Positions 28,899 through 36,332 of a stretch of 64,000 nucleotides of DNA are shown here, piece by piece. The stretch's first letter is position 1. The number at the start of each line of letters is the position of its first letter. The position numbers were made by a program, and so were the translations under genes. Source of the DNA: Frigidibacter sp. (lineage in GTDB: Bacteria; Pseudomonadota; Alphaproteobacteria; Rhodobacterales; Rhodobacteraceae); NCBI RefSeq assembly GCF_030695035.1, contig NZ_JAUYTT010000015.1, positions 62,001 to 126,000 on the forward strand, read 5' to 3'. A model generated the notes under the pieces. It made no database searches and had not been told where the DNA came from. It was given only the letters and a program-made list of their open reading frames with translations.

Positions 28899-29455
28899 TG
28901 GGGTTTGTGCTTGGGGCCGCAGCGGCGCTGCTGCTGGTCTGGCTGCGCGGGCGGCTGGCGGGCTTCGCTGCGCAGCGCAGCGGGGACTATGCCGGGGGGC
29001 CGGCGCTGGATATCCGCGCGGCGCTGAACGGGCCGCTGCTGTGTGAGGGCGTGATCTACGGGCCGACGGGGCGGGCGAAGTCGCGCTTTGTCGGCGAGTT
29101 CGACGCGCAATGGCAGGGCGCGACCTGCCGGATGGCCGAGGTGTTCCGCTATGAGGGCGGGGCGGTGGATCGGCGCGACTGGGTTCTGCAGCTGGGCAAT
29201 GACGGCGCGATCAGCGCGACCGCGCCGGATGTGCTGGGGCGCGGCACCGGGCGGCAGCAGGGCAGCGCGGTGGTGCTGCGCTACAAGATCCGCCTGCCGC
29301 AGGATGCCGGCGGGCATGTGCTGTCGGTGACCGACTGGATGTATGCGACGCCGGGCGGCAGCATCGTCAATCGCAGCCAGTTCCGCAAATGGGGGGTGCT
29401 GGTGGCCGAGCTGGTGGCGACGATCCGCAAGGCACCTGCTGAGGGCACGGCATGA
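28898..29455 (+). CDS. DUF3833 family protein
   Basis: A 185-residue protein with one N-terminal hydrophobic helix (FVLGAAAALLLVWL) and a beta-rich soluble part containing GPLLCEGVIYGPTGRAKSRF and LSVTDWMYATPGGSIVNRSQF, the DUF3833 family. An equivalent gene lies in the RpoE-dependent cluster of R. sphaeroides. The function is unknown; it may be a lipid-facing or lipoprotein-like accessory, but no lipobox is present. ATG 28898 shares a base with the DUF1365 stop, and its own stop overlaps the next start. Confidence 0.8.
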   Translation: MGFVLGAAAALLLVWLRGRLAGFAAQRSGDYAGGPALDIRAALNGPLLCEGVIYGPTGRAKSRFVGEFDAQWQGATCRMAEVFRYEGGAVDRRDWVLQLGNDGAISATAPDVLGRGTGRQQGSAVVLRYKIRLPQDAGGHVLSVTDWMYATPGGSIVNRSQFRKWGVLVAELVATIRKAPAEGTA

Positions 29456-30180
29456 GCGTGAAGGGCCAGCGCTGGTGGCTGGTCGGCGCCAGCGAGGGGC
29501 TGGGCCGCGAGCTGGCCCGCCAGATGAGCGCGGCGGGGGCCGAGCTGGTGCTGTCGGCGCGCAGCGGGGCGCGGCTGGAGGCGCTTGTGGCAGAGCTGCC
29601 GGGCCCGGCGCGGGCGCTGCCGATGGATGTGGCCGATATGGGTTCGGTGCGGGCAGCGGCGGCGGAGGTCGGAGAGATCGACGGGCTGGTCTGGCTCGCC
29701 GCGACCTATTGGCCGATGGCGGCGCAGGATTGGGACGCGGACCGCGTGGCGCAGATGTGCGACGTGAACCTGACCGGCTGCGCAAGGGTGCTGGGGCAGG
29801 TGGTGCCGGGCTTCGCGGCGCGCGGGCGCGGTCATCTGGTGCTGACCGGCTCGCTGGCGGGCTATCGCGGGCTGCCGGGCGCCATCGGCTATGGCGCGTC
29901 GAAGGCCGGGGTGATGGCGCTGGCCGAGGCGATGCAGGCCGACCTGCGCGGGTCTGGCGTGAAGGTCCAGTTGGTCAACCCCGGCTTCATCCGCACGCGG
30001 CTGACCGACCTCAACGATTTCGACATGCCGTTCCTGATGGAGCCCGAGGAGGCCGCTGCGCGGATCCTGAAGCACATGGGCACAAAGCGCTTTGCGCTGA
30101 GCTTTCCGAGGCGCTTCGCGGCGCTGTTCCGGCTGGGGCAGTTTTTGCCGGATGCGCTGTGGTATCGGATCATGGGGTAG
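29452..30180 (+). CDS. short-chain dehydrogenase/reductase
   Basis: A 242-residue classical SDR with cofactor motif VGASEGLGRE (residues 11-20) and catalytic Ser134, Tyr147 and Lys151 (YGASK). It uses NAD(P)H on an unknown substrate. It is the last gene of the RpoE-linked operon and overlaps the DUF3833 stop by four bases. The R. sphaeroides cluster ends with a similar dehydrogenase, so a part in the same lipid or stress pathway is inferred. Confidence 0.9.
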   Translation: MSVKGQRWWLVGASEGLGRELARQMSAAGAELVLSARSGARLEALVAELPGPARALPMDVADMGSVRAAAAEVGEIDGLVWLAATYWPMAAQDWDADRVAQMCDVNLTGCARVLGQVVPGFAARGRGHLVLTGSLAGYRGLPGAIGYGASKAGVMALAEAMQADLRGSGVKVQLVNPGFIRTRLTDLNDFDMPFLMEPEEAAARILKHMGTKRFALSFPRRFAALFRLGQFLPDALWYRIMG

Positions 30181-30260
30181 GGCGGGCCCTGTCGTCATCC
30201 TTCAAGAAATCGTCCCCGCATCCGGCTATCCATCGAGGAACCGTGAAGGAAAGGGACCAG

Positions 30261-30656
30261 ATGATTTTCCGATACAGCATCCTCTATGTCGCAGAGGTCG
30301 CAACCGCGCTGGAGTTCTACGAACGCGCCTTCGGGCTTCGGCGGGGGTTCCTGCATGAGTCGGGCGACTATGGCGAGATGGACACCGGCACGACCCGGCT
30401 GGCGTTCTCGTCGCGCAAGCTGATGACCGAACTTGGCAAGTCTCCAGGCCGGGCCGATCCCGGGGCCCCGGTGTTCGAACTCGCCTTCGAGACCGAGGAC
30501 GTGCCAGCGGCCCTGTCGCGCGCGATCTCGGCCGGGGCGGTTCTGGTGCAGGACGCCCGGGAGGAGCCCTGGGGCCAGACAACCTCCTATGTCAGCGACC
30601 CGGATGGCTACCTGGTGGAGCTCTGCTCGCCGGTCCAGTTGCCAAGCGCCGGCTGA
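30261..30656 (+). CDS. VOC family protein (glyoxalase/bleomycin resistance-like)
   Basis: A 131-residue single-module vicinal-oxygen-chelate protein with two beta-alpha-beta-beta-beta repeats: FYERAFGLRRGFLHES in the first and YVSDPDGYLVELCSP at the end. Metal-ligand candidates include the final Glu. Start ATG 30261 has GAAGGAAAGGG upstream. Typical roles are dioxygenase, glyoxalase or drug sequestration, none assignable. The 3' end overlaps the convergent AraC gene by 49 bases. Confidence 0.88.
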   Translation: MIFRYSILYVAEVATALEFYERAFGLRRGFLHESGDYGEMDTGTTRLAFSSRKLMTELGKSPGRADPGAPVFELAFETEDVPAALSRAISAGAVLVQDAREEPWGQTTSYVSDPDGYLVELCSPVQLPSAG

Positions 30657-31267
30657 CCCAGCAGCGTGAGCGTCTCGCCGTCGCGCTGCAACTGGCGGGG
30701 GGTCTTGCCGAACCAGCGCAGCAGCTCGCGCGTCATATGGGCCTGATCGCTGAAGCCGCAATCGGCGGCGATGGCGGCCAGAGGCGATGGGCCGCCCAGG
30801 TGCCGGGCAGCCTGCCGCGCCCGCGCCAGAAGCCGCCAGTAATCCGGTGGTGGCAGATCCAGCCGGTGAAACAGCCGTTGCAGGCTGCGCAGCGACAGGC
30901 CCAGATCGCCGGCAACCGCCGCCGCACCTGCGCCGGGCCGGCACAGCGCGCGGATCGCGTGATCGGCGTCGCCCGAAAGCGCCAGATCGTTGCGGATGAT
31001 CGCCCCGGCCTGATCGGGTTGGGCTTCGATGGCGCGCAGGGCGTTCGCGGCGATCCGCGCGCCCGGGCGCAGCCGGTAGCCCTGCACTGTGGTGCCGGCG
31101 GGCAGGGCCGCCAGCCGGGGGCGCAGATCGAACGAGGTCAGCCGGACTTCGGGGCGCTGACCGGCGCGGCGGAGGATCAGCACATCGCGGCACCCGTCAG
31201 GATAGACCGATGCCAGCGTGTCGCGGGGGACGTCATGCGCCCAGGGCTGAAACTCGTCTTCCTGCAT
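30608..31267 (-). CDS. AraC family transcriptional regulator
   Basis: About 219 residues from ATG 31267. The C-terminal AraC helix-turn-helix pair is clear: LSLRSLQRLFHRLDLPPPDYWRL, then AADCGFSDQAHMTRELLRWFGKTPRQ. The N-terminal half is a short cupin-like ligand region. A longer frame to 31378 is glycine/tryptophan-rich and unlikely. It converges on the VOC gene with a 49-base coding overlap, which suggests they respond to or act on the same compound, but this is inference. Confidence 0.9.
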   Translation of the reverse strand: MQEDEFQPWAHDVPRDTLASVYPDGCRDVLILRRAGQRPEVRLTSFDLRPRLAALPAGTTVQGYRLRPGARIAANALRAIEAQPDQAGAIIRNDLALSGDADHAIRALCRPGAGAAAVAGDLGLSLRSLQRLFHRLDLPPPDYWRLLARARQAARHLGGPSPLAAIAADCGFSDQAHMTRELLRWFGKTPRQLQRDGETLTLLGQPALGNWTGEQSSTR

Positions 31268-31377
31268 CTTGCCCCGGATCCTATCGCGCACCGATGGCCA
31301 CGGCCAGCCCCACCCTACTCCCCTTGCACCCGCCCCCAGTTTGCCCGAGGGTCGCCCCCAACCAAGGGAGGCCACCA

Positions 31378-31770
31378 ATGCTGCAGATCAGCCCCGAGAA
31401 GATTGCCCATGTGATCGTGCGTGCGCGCGAGCTGGATGCCAAGGTCGGCAGCTGGGACAGCCCCGGCGACAGCGTGGATTCGGACTCCATTCTCGAGGCG
31501 CGCTCGGGCGATGCGACCGAGCAGGAGCTGCGCGCCTTCATCGGCGAGATGAACGTGGATGAGCAGGCCAGCCTTGTCGCGGTGATGTGGATCGGCCGCG
31601 AGACCTATGGCGCGGATGAGCTCGATGAGGCGATGGACACCGCCCGGGCCGAGGCCTCGGCCCCGACCGCGGATTACCTGCTGGGGGTGCCGCTGCTGGC
31701 GGATTACCTTGAGGACGGGCTCGATGCGCTGGGGATTTCGGTGGAGGATGCCGAAGACGGGGTTCTGTAG
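31378..31770 (+). CDS. DUF3775 domain-containing protein
   Basis: A 130-residue acidic protein with AFIGEMNVDEQASLVAVMWIGRETYG, the DUF3775 signature, and PTADYLLGVPLLADYLEDGLDALG near the end. Function unknown; common in Rhodobacterales. AAGGGAGG lies seven bases before ATG 31378. It is monocistronic and converges on the saccharopine dehydrogenase gene across a GC-rich intergenic repeat. Confidence 0.85.
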   Translation: MLQISPEKIAHVIVRARELDAKVGSWDSPGDSVDSDSILEARSGDATEQELRAFIGEMNVDEQASLVAVMWIGRETYGADELDEAMDTARAEASAPTADYLLGVPLLADYLEDGLDALGISVEDAEDGVL

Positions 31771-31786
31771 CGCCGCCGACAGGCGC

Positions 31787-31805
31787 CGGGGGTTTCACAC
31801 CCCCG
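31787..31805 (+). terminator. hairpin terminator between DUF3775 and saccharopine dehydrogenase
   Basis: CGGGGG (31787-31792) pairs with CCCCCG (31800-31805) around a seven-base loop, immediately upstream of a copy of the GGATATTT repeat. It serves two convergent genes. Confidence 0.5.
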
Positions 31806-31806
31806 A

Positions 31807-31840
31807 CCCCCGTGGGATATTTCCGCCAGCAAGAAGGGGG
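31807..31840 (+). repeat. dispersed Rhodobacteraceae intergenic repeat, copy 1
   Basis: A CCCCCG-GGGATATTT-GCAAGAAG-type sequence between two convergent genes. The same core recurs as both arms of the inverted repeat at 33345-33418. I recognise this motif from other Rhodobacteraceae intergenic regions; it has no name I know. Confidence 0.6.
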
Positions 31841-31862
31841 CTGTGGCTGGGCCGAGCCTCGG

Positions 31863-32909
31863 TTACAGCGCCGCGGACTGGCGGTTGAACTCGGCTTTGG
31901 CGCGGCCCCAGACGCCTGCGTCCAGCGCGGGCAGGGCCAGCAGCGAGGGTAGCAGCTGCGCGGCGTAATCAAGGCTCGATTCCACCGGCAGCAGCGAGGG
32001 CAGGTTGTCGATGGCGGTCACGTCCAGCACCGGGTCTGCGGCCACGCGCAGGGCGGGCGCGGCCCAGTCGGTGGTGCGGTCATAGACCTTGATGGGCGAG
32101 AAATCCGAGGTCGGGTCGCAGGCGATATCGCCGATGACGCTCAGCGCGCGGGGGGCGTCGATGGCCGAGGCGGGCACGAAGACCGGGCCGCCGGGCCGGG
32201 CGAGGATGCAGTTCAGGAAGATCTCATGCGCCAGCAGCTCGGGGAAAGGGCCGCCATGGGCGGTTTCGGCCATGTCCCAGCGGGTGACGGGCAGGCCGAG
32301 CGCGGTGCAAAGGTCCGCCGCGCCGGTGCCGACGCGGCCAAGCGCGCCGATGATCAGGGCGCGGGGGGCGGCGCCGGCGAGCTCGGCCGCCAGATCCTTT
32401 AGCAGCGCCGTCTTGTCCGCGTAGCGCGAGAGGGGGCCGCAAAGCGCGCCCTGCTGCTGCGCCGCCCAGCATTTGAGCGCGACGGCGGCGCCGGCATAGC
32501 CCGCCCAGTAGCCGAAGGCGGCAACGCGGCGCCCGGCCCCGTCCACCAGATATTCGAGGTCATAGAGCGTGCCGCCCCCGGCGCGGAACCGGCGCAGCAG
32601 CACCTGTCCGGCGGGCTGGCCCTTGTAGGCATGGCCGAACAGGATGTGGCGATGGGTGAGGGGGCTGCCATCCTCGGGCAGTTCCTTGAGCCCGAAGATG
32701 ATCGCATCCGCCGGGGCCTCGGGCCAGGAGGCCTCGGCCGCAATCTCGCAGCCCGCATCGATGTATCCCTGCAGCGGGATCGCGCGGACAGAGCTTTGCT
32801 CGACCGTCACCCGCAGCCCGGCGGCGATCAGCGCGGCGGCACCCTCGGGCGTCAGGCCGACGCGCTCTTCATTCGGGCGTTGCTCGGCCCGCACCCACAG
32901 ATGTGTCAT
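31863..32909 (-). CDS. saccharopine dehydrogenase (lysine-forming type)
   Basis: A 348-residue enzyme of the AlaDH/PNT-like fold: WVRAEQRPNEERVGLTP at the N-terminus, FGLKELPEDGSPLTHRHILFGHAYKGQ, a Rossmann segment IIGALGRVGTGAADL and a final DNLPSLLPVESS. It matches the fungal Lys1-type NAD+-dependent saccharopine dehydrogenase, interconverting saccharopine with lysine and 2-oxoglutarate. Bacterial members probably act in lysine catabolism, but this was not tested here. It is a single gene with the WGR-domain gene upstream on the same strand. Confidence 0.88.
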   Translation of the reverse strand: MTHLWVRAEQRPNEERVGLTPEGAAALIAAGLRVTVEQSSVRAIPLQGYIDAGCEIAAEASWPEAPADAIIFGLKELPEDGSPLTHRHILFGHAYKGQPAGQVLLRRFRAGGGTLYDLEYLVDGAGRRVAAFGYWAGYAGAAVALKCWAAQQQGALCGPLSRYADKTALLKDLAAELAGAAPRALIIGALGRVGTGAADLCTALGLPVTRWDMAETAHGGPFPELLAHEIFLNCILARPGGPVFVPASAIDAPRALSVIGDIACDPTSDFSPIKVYDRTTDWAAPALRVAADPVLDVTAIDNLPSLLPVESSLDYAAQLLPSLLALPALDAGVWGRAKAEFNRQSAAL

Positions 32910-32978
32910 GTCATCCCCCGCAATTGGCTGGCGCAGGAGTAGGCCAGCGGCCGGGGCGGAGCAAGCCGGGCGGCGGTA

Positions 32979-33236
32979 TCAGGCCTGCGGCCGAAGCGAC
33001 GGGCTGGCGCGGGTCAGGCGGTAGCCCTGTCTCTGCGCCCTTGCGCGAAGGGTCTCGGCGGCAAGGCAGGCCTCGCGCAGGTTGGCATACCAGGAGATGC
33101 GGGTGCAGCCCTGGCGCCCGGCCGCGCCGGTTTCGCGCAGCAGGGTATATTCGCCAAAGAGGTTGTCGATGATTTCCACCCGCACGAAGCGGGCGCGCAG
33201 GTCGTTGCGGCGGCGGTGCAGGAGAATGTCGATCAT
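32979..33236 (-). CDS. small WGR-domain protein
   Basis: An 85-residue protein from ATG 33236 that consists almost wholly of a WGR-like domain (YTLLRETGAAGRQGCTRISWYANLREA). WGR domains occur in nucleic-acid-linked proteins such as PARP and MolR. Here the domain is free-standing. The upstream in-frame start at 33275 adds a proline-rich segment and is less likely. Function is unknown. Confidence 0.7.
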   Translation of the reverse strand: MIDILLHRRRNDLRARFVRVEIIDNLFGEYTLLRETGAAGRQGCTRISWYANLREACLAAETLRARAQRQGYRLTRASPSLRPQA

Positions 33237-33344
33237 CGGCGCGGTCCCTTCGGGCTTGGGTGGCCTTGGAATCACAGCGCGCGCCCGGCTGCAAGCGAAG
33301 GGGAGGGGGCTGTCTGCCCCCTCTTGGCGCTGTGCGCCAATTCA

Positions 33345-33418
33345 CCCCCGAGGATATTTGGACAAGGCAAAGGGCAAGACCGCCTTCTCCCTTTGCCTTG
33401 TTGCAAATATCCCGGGGG
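33345..33418 (+). repeat. imperfect 30-bp inverted repeat (dispersed repeat, copies 2 and 3)
   Basis: Left arm 33345-33374 and right arm 33389-33418 are near-perfect reverse complements, sharing CCCCCG, GATATTTG and CAAGGCAAAGGG, with a 14-base loop. The core matches the copy at 31807. It lies beyond the 3' end of the response-regulator gene and could act as a terminator or RNA-stability element. Confidence 0.75.
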
Positions 33419-33460
33419 CGCGCGCCGCAGGCGGGCGGGGGGCAGAGCCCCCCAGCGACC

Positions 33461-34180
33461 TCAGTCCCAGATCACGTCGCCGAGGAAGATGTAGCCGGCG
33501 CCATAGATGGTCTTGATCAGCCGCGGGTTCTTGGGATCCTCGCCCAGCTTGGTGCGCAGGCGCGAGATGCGCACGTCCATCGCCCGGTCAAAGCTGTCGC
33601 CTGCCGCGCCGCCAAGGCTTTCTTGCATCTGCGCGCGCGAGATCAGGCGTTTGGGGGCGTCGAGGAACAGGCGCAGCACCTCGCCCTCGGCATGGCTGAA
33701 GGGCACTTCGGTGCCATCCTCGGCGACCAGGACATAGCGGTCGAACTCTGCGGTCCAGCCGGCGAAGCGGGCGGTGCGGGGGCTGCGGTCAGTTTCGGGC
33801 CGGCCCTTGCGCAGGCGGGCGCGGATGCGGGCGACGACTTCGGCGGGGTCGAAGGGCTTGATGATGTAATCGTCCGCCCCCAGTTCCAGCCCCGTCACCC
33901 GGTCCTGCACCTGCGCGCGGCCCGAGATGATGATGATCGCCGCGCCGGATTCCAGCGCGAGACGGTGGACCAGCGCCAGGCCGTCGCGGTCGGGCAGGCC
34001 CAGATCGACGAGGCAGACATCGGGGGCGGTGCGTTTCAGGGCCGCCTCGAATTCGGTGGCGCGGGAGAAGCAGGTGGTGCGGAAGCCGGCCTCGACCAGC
34101 GCGTCCGACAGCATCCGCCGAATCTCGGGCTCGTCATCGAGAATGGCGACATGCGGGGGGCGGGCGGGGGGCAGGGTCAT
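33461..34180 (-). CDS. OmpR-family response regulator
   Basis: A 239-residue two-domain regulator from ATG 34180: receiver domain with the acidic pair in VAILDDEPEI and phosphoacceptor Asp59 (VDLGLPDRDG), conserved Lys in DDYIIKPFD, and a C-terminal winged helix (DVRISRLRTKLGEDPKNPRLIKTIYGAGYIF). It binds DNA when phosphorylated. ATG 34180 overlaps the hybrid kinase stop (ATGA), so it is the cognate partner. The likely target is the divergent CoA-ligase/ABC operon starting at 36333, which is inferred from position. Confidence 0.93.
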   Translation of the reverse strand: MTLPPARPPHVAILDDEPEIRRMLSDALVEAGFRTTCFSRATEFEAALKRTAPDVCLVDLGLPDRDGLALVHRLALESGAAIIIISGRAQVQDRVTGLELGADDYIIKPFDPAEVVARIRARLRKGRPETDRSPRTARFAGWTAEFDRYVLVAEDGTEVPFSHAEGEVLRLFLDAPKRLISRAQMQESLGGAAGDSFDRAMDVRISRLRTKLGEDPKNPRLIKTIYGAGYIFLGDVIWD

Positions 34181-36096
34181 GCGGCCTCGGCTGTCAGGAA
34201 GGCCGCCAGATCGGCGGGCGTGAAGGGTTTGCCGAGCACCGGGCAAGGGGCGGCGCGGCGCAGCGCATCGCCCGCGGGCAGCGAGGTCATCAGCAGCAGG
34301 CGGGCGGGGTGGGCCTGCGCCTGCAGGGCGCTGGCAAGATCCACGCCGGTCATGCCGCCGGGCAGGCCGATGTCCGACAGCACGAGGCCGAGGCCCGGCA
34401 GCGCCGCAAGCTCCAGCGCCTCGGCGGCGCTGGCGGCTTCGATGACGTTATGGCCAAGGCCGCGCAGCATCTCGCGCACGTCGGTGCGGATCTCGTCGCG
34501 GTCCTCGACCAGCAGCACCAGCAGCGGGTCGGGGGCCTTGGCGGCGCGGCGCAGCGGCAGGCGCAGCACCACCCGGGCGCCGCCGCTGCCGCGGTTCTCC
34601 AGCCGGACCGAGCCGCCGGACAGCTTGGCATGGTCATAGACCATCGACAACCCAAGGCCCGATCCCTCGCCGCCCTTGGTGGTGAAGAACGGATCCAGGC
34701 CATGTTCCAAGGCCGCGGCAGAGAAGCCGGGGCCCGAATCCTCCACCACCAGATCCAGCCAGGTGTCGCGCACGGCGCGGGCGGCGAGTTCAATACTGCC
34801 GGGGCGGGGGCCGATGGCATCCTTGGCGTTGAGGACGAGGTTGAGGAGGGCGTCTTGCAGCGAGCCGGCATCCAGCAGGAACGGCCCCGACAGGCCGCCA
34901 TCGGAGACAGAGAGGCTCACCGCCTCGGGCAGGGCAGGCCCGGCCATCGTGGCAAGGTCGCGCAGGAAGGGGCCGAGGCGGGTGGGCTGCGGGCGCAGCT
35001 CTCGCGGGCCGGAGATGGAGGCGATGCGGTCAAGCAGGGTGCCGCCGCGGCGGGCGGCGGCGAGGGTCGCGCCCACCAGCTCCTCCGCGCCCTGGGGCAG
35101 GGCCGGCATCCGCGCCAGCCGCCCCTGCAGGCCAAGTATAATCGTCAGGAGGTTGGCAAAATCATGCGCGAGGCCCGAGGTCAGCTGCGCCGCCAGCTCT
35201 CGCTTGCCGGTCTGCGACAGCGCGGCGCGGGCCTGGGTTTCGGCGGTGACATCGGTGGAGAGGATATAGACGCCGTTCACCGTGCCGTCGCTGCCGGTGT
35301 CGGGCGTCAGCGCGATGCGGATGCGGCGGCCCGAGGGCGCGTGGGTGATCTCATAGACATGCGCCTCGCCGGCCAGCGCCCGGTCTATGCCCGGCATGAT
35401 GCGTTCGGCAGCGTCGGGGCCAAGCGCTTCGGTCATCGGGCGGCCGACGATATCGGAAAGGCTGCCCGGCATCACCGAGGAGAGGCGGCGGTTGGAGAAG
35501 GTATAGCGGCGGTCGCGGTCGATATGCGCGATATGGGCGGGGGTCATTTCGGTGACCAGACGGGTGCGCGCCTCGATCTCCGTCAGCTCGCGCTTGGCTT
35601 CCTCCAGCGCGGCGTTCATCGCTGCAAGCTGCCGGTTCGCCTGCGCCAGTTGCTCGGCATGGGCCAGAAGCTGGGCGGACAGGTCTTCGGAGCGGGCCCG
35701 CAGCAGTTCCTCCTGCCGCTTGATGCTGGTGATGTCGGTATAGACGGTGACCCAGCCGCCCTGCGACAGCGGCGAGCCTTCGACCGAGATGGTGCGGCCA
35801 TTGGCGCGGGTGCGTTCCATGTAATGCGGCTGGAAGGCGCGGGCCTGATCGACGCGGGCCTGCACCTCTGCCTCCACATCCGTGGCGGGCCCGTATTCGC
35901 CGCGCTGCACCAGATAGCGGATGGTTTCGGCAAAGGAGGTGCCGGGCAGCGTGAGCGCATCGGGCAGGTCGAACATCACCTGATATTGCCGGTTGCAGAC
36001 CGCCAGCCGCAGGTCGCGGTCGAAGATCGACAGCGCCTGCTGGATCAGGTTCAGGCCCGCGCCTGTCAGTTTCTGAAGCTCGTCGCCTTGCATCAT
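34177..36096 (-). CDS. hybrid sensor histidine kinase (PAS-PAS-HisKA-HATPase-REC)
   Basis: A 639-residue soluble kinase. An N-terminal PAS-like domain (SIFDRDLRLAVCNRQYQVMF) and a second one (IAHIDRDRRYTFSNRRLSSV) are joined by a coiled coil near residues 125-180; the phospho-acceptor is His311 in SGLAHDFANLLT, followed by ATP-binding motifs (LVLNAKDA, FFTTKGGEGSGLGLSM) and a C-terminal receiver with Asp575 (LSDIGLPGG). No transmembrane segments are seen, so the signal is sensed inside the cell, possibly an acyl-CoA or redox state. Its ATGA overlap makes it one unit with the downstream regulator. Confidence 0.93.
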   Translation of the reverse strand: MMQGDELQKLTGAGLNLIQQALSIFDRDLRLAVCNRQYQVMFDLPDALTLPGTSFAETIRYLVQRGEYGPATDVEAEVQARVDQARAFQPHYMERTRANGRTISVEGSPLSQGGWVTVYTDITSIKRQEELLRARSEDLSAQLLAHAEQLAQANRQLAAMNAALEEAKRELTEIEARTRLVTEMTPAHIAHIDRDRRYTFSNRRLSSVMPGSLSDIVGRPMTEALGPDAAERIMPGIDRALAGEAHVYEITHAPSGRRIRIALTPDTGSDGTVNGVYILSTDVTAETQARAALSQTGKRELAAQLTSGLAHDFANLLTIILGLQGRLARMPALPQGAEELVGATLAAARRGGTLLDRIASISGPRELRPQPTRLGPFLRDLATMAGPALPEAVSLSVSDGGLSGPFLLDAGSLQDALLNLVLNAKDAIGPRPGSIELAARAVRDTWLDLVVEDSGPGFSAAALEHGLDPFFTTKGGEGSGLGLSMVYDHAKLSGGSVRLENRGSGGARVVLRLPLRRAAKAPDPLLVLLVEDRDEIRTDVREMLRGLGHNVIEAASAAEALELAALPGLGLVLSDIGLPGGMTGVDLASALQAQAHPARLLLMTSLPAGDALRRAAPCPVLGKPFTPADLAAFLTAEAA

Positions 36097-36185
36097 GCTG
36101 CGGCTTCCTCCCCGAAGCCTGAGTGATGGCTAGCACCCGCAAGGGGGCGCGCATAGCCCGAAGCGCGCCTGCAAGAATTCGATAG

Positions 36186-36208
36186 GATTGCGACAAAGTC
36201 GGGTAATC
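36186..36208. promoter_or_regulatory. possible operator: CGAC-AAA-GTCG palindrome between kinase and ligase genes
   Basis: CGAC/GTCG (36191-36201) forms a perfect short palindrome flanked by GATT and AATC with unequal spacing, in the 236-base divergent region between the two-component genes and the CoA-ligase operon. It is a candidate site for the response regulator, with weak evidence only. Confidence 0.25.
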
Positions 36209-36332
36209 ATTCGGGGCGAGCCTTTGGAGGAGGCGCGCCGGGCGAAGGAGGAATCGCCCGCCGTGTGGCCCCTTGCGGGGCCAGGGGAAAGAGCGTGCGG
36301 CCCTGCAGACGGGCCCATGCGAGGGAGGATAT

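Noticed and set aside
30608-30656. Sequencing error suggested by the VOC/AraC overlap
   Set aside because: Both proteins keep normal ends and length for their families, so the overlap is probably real.
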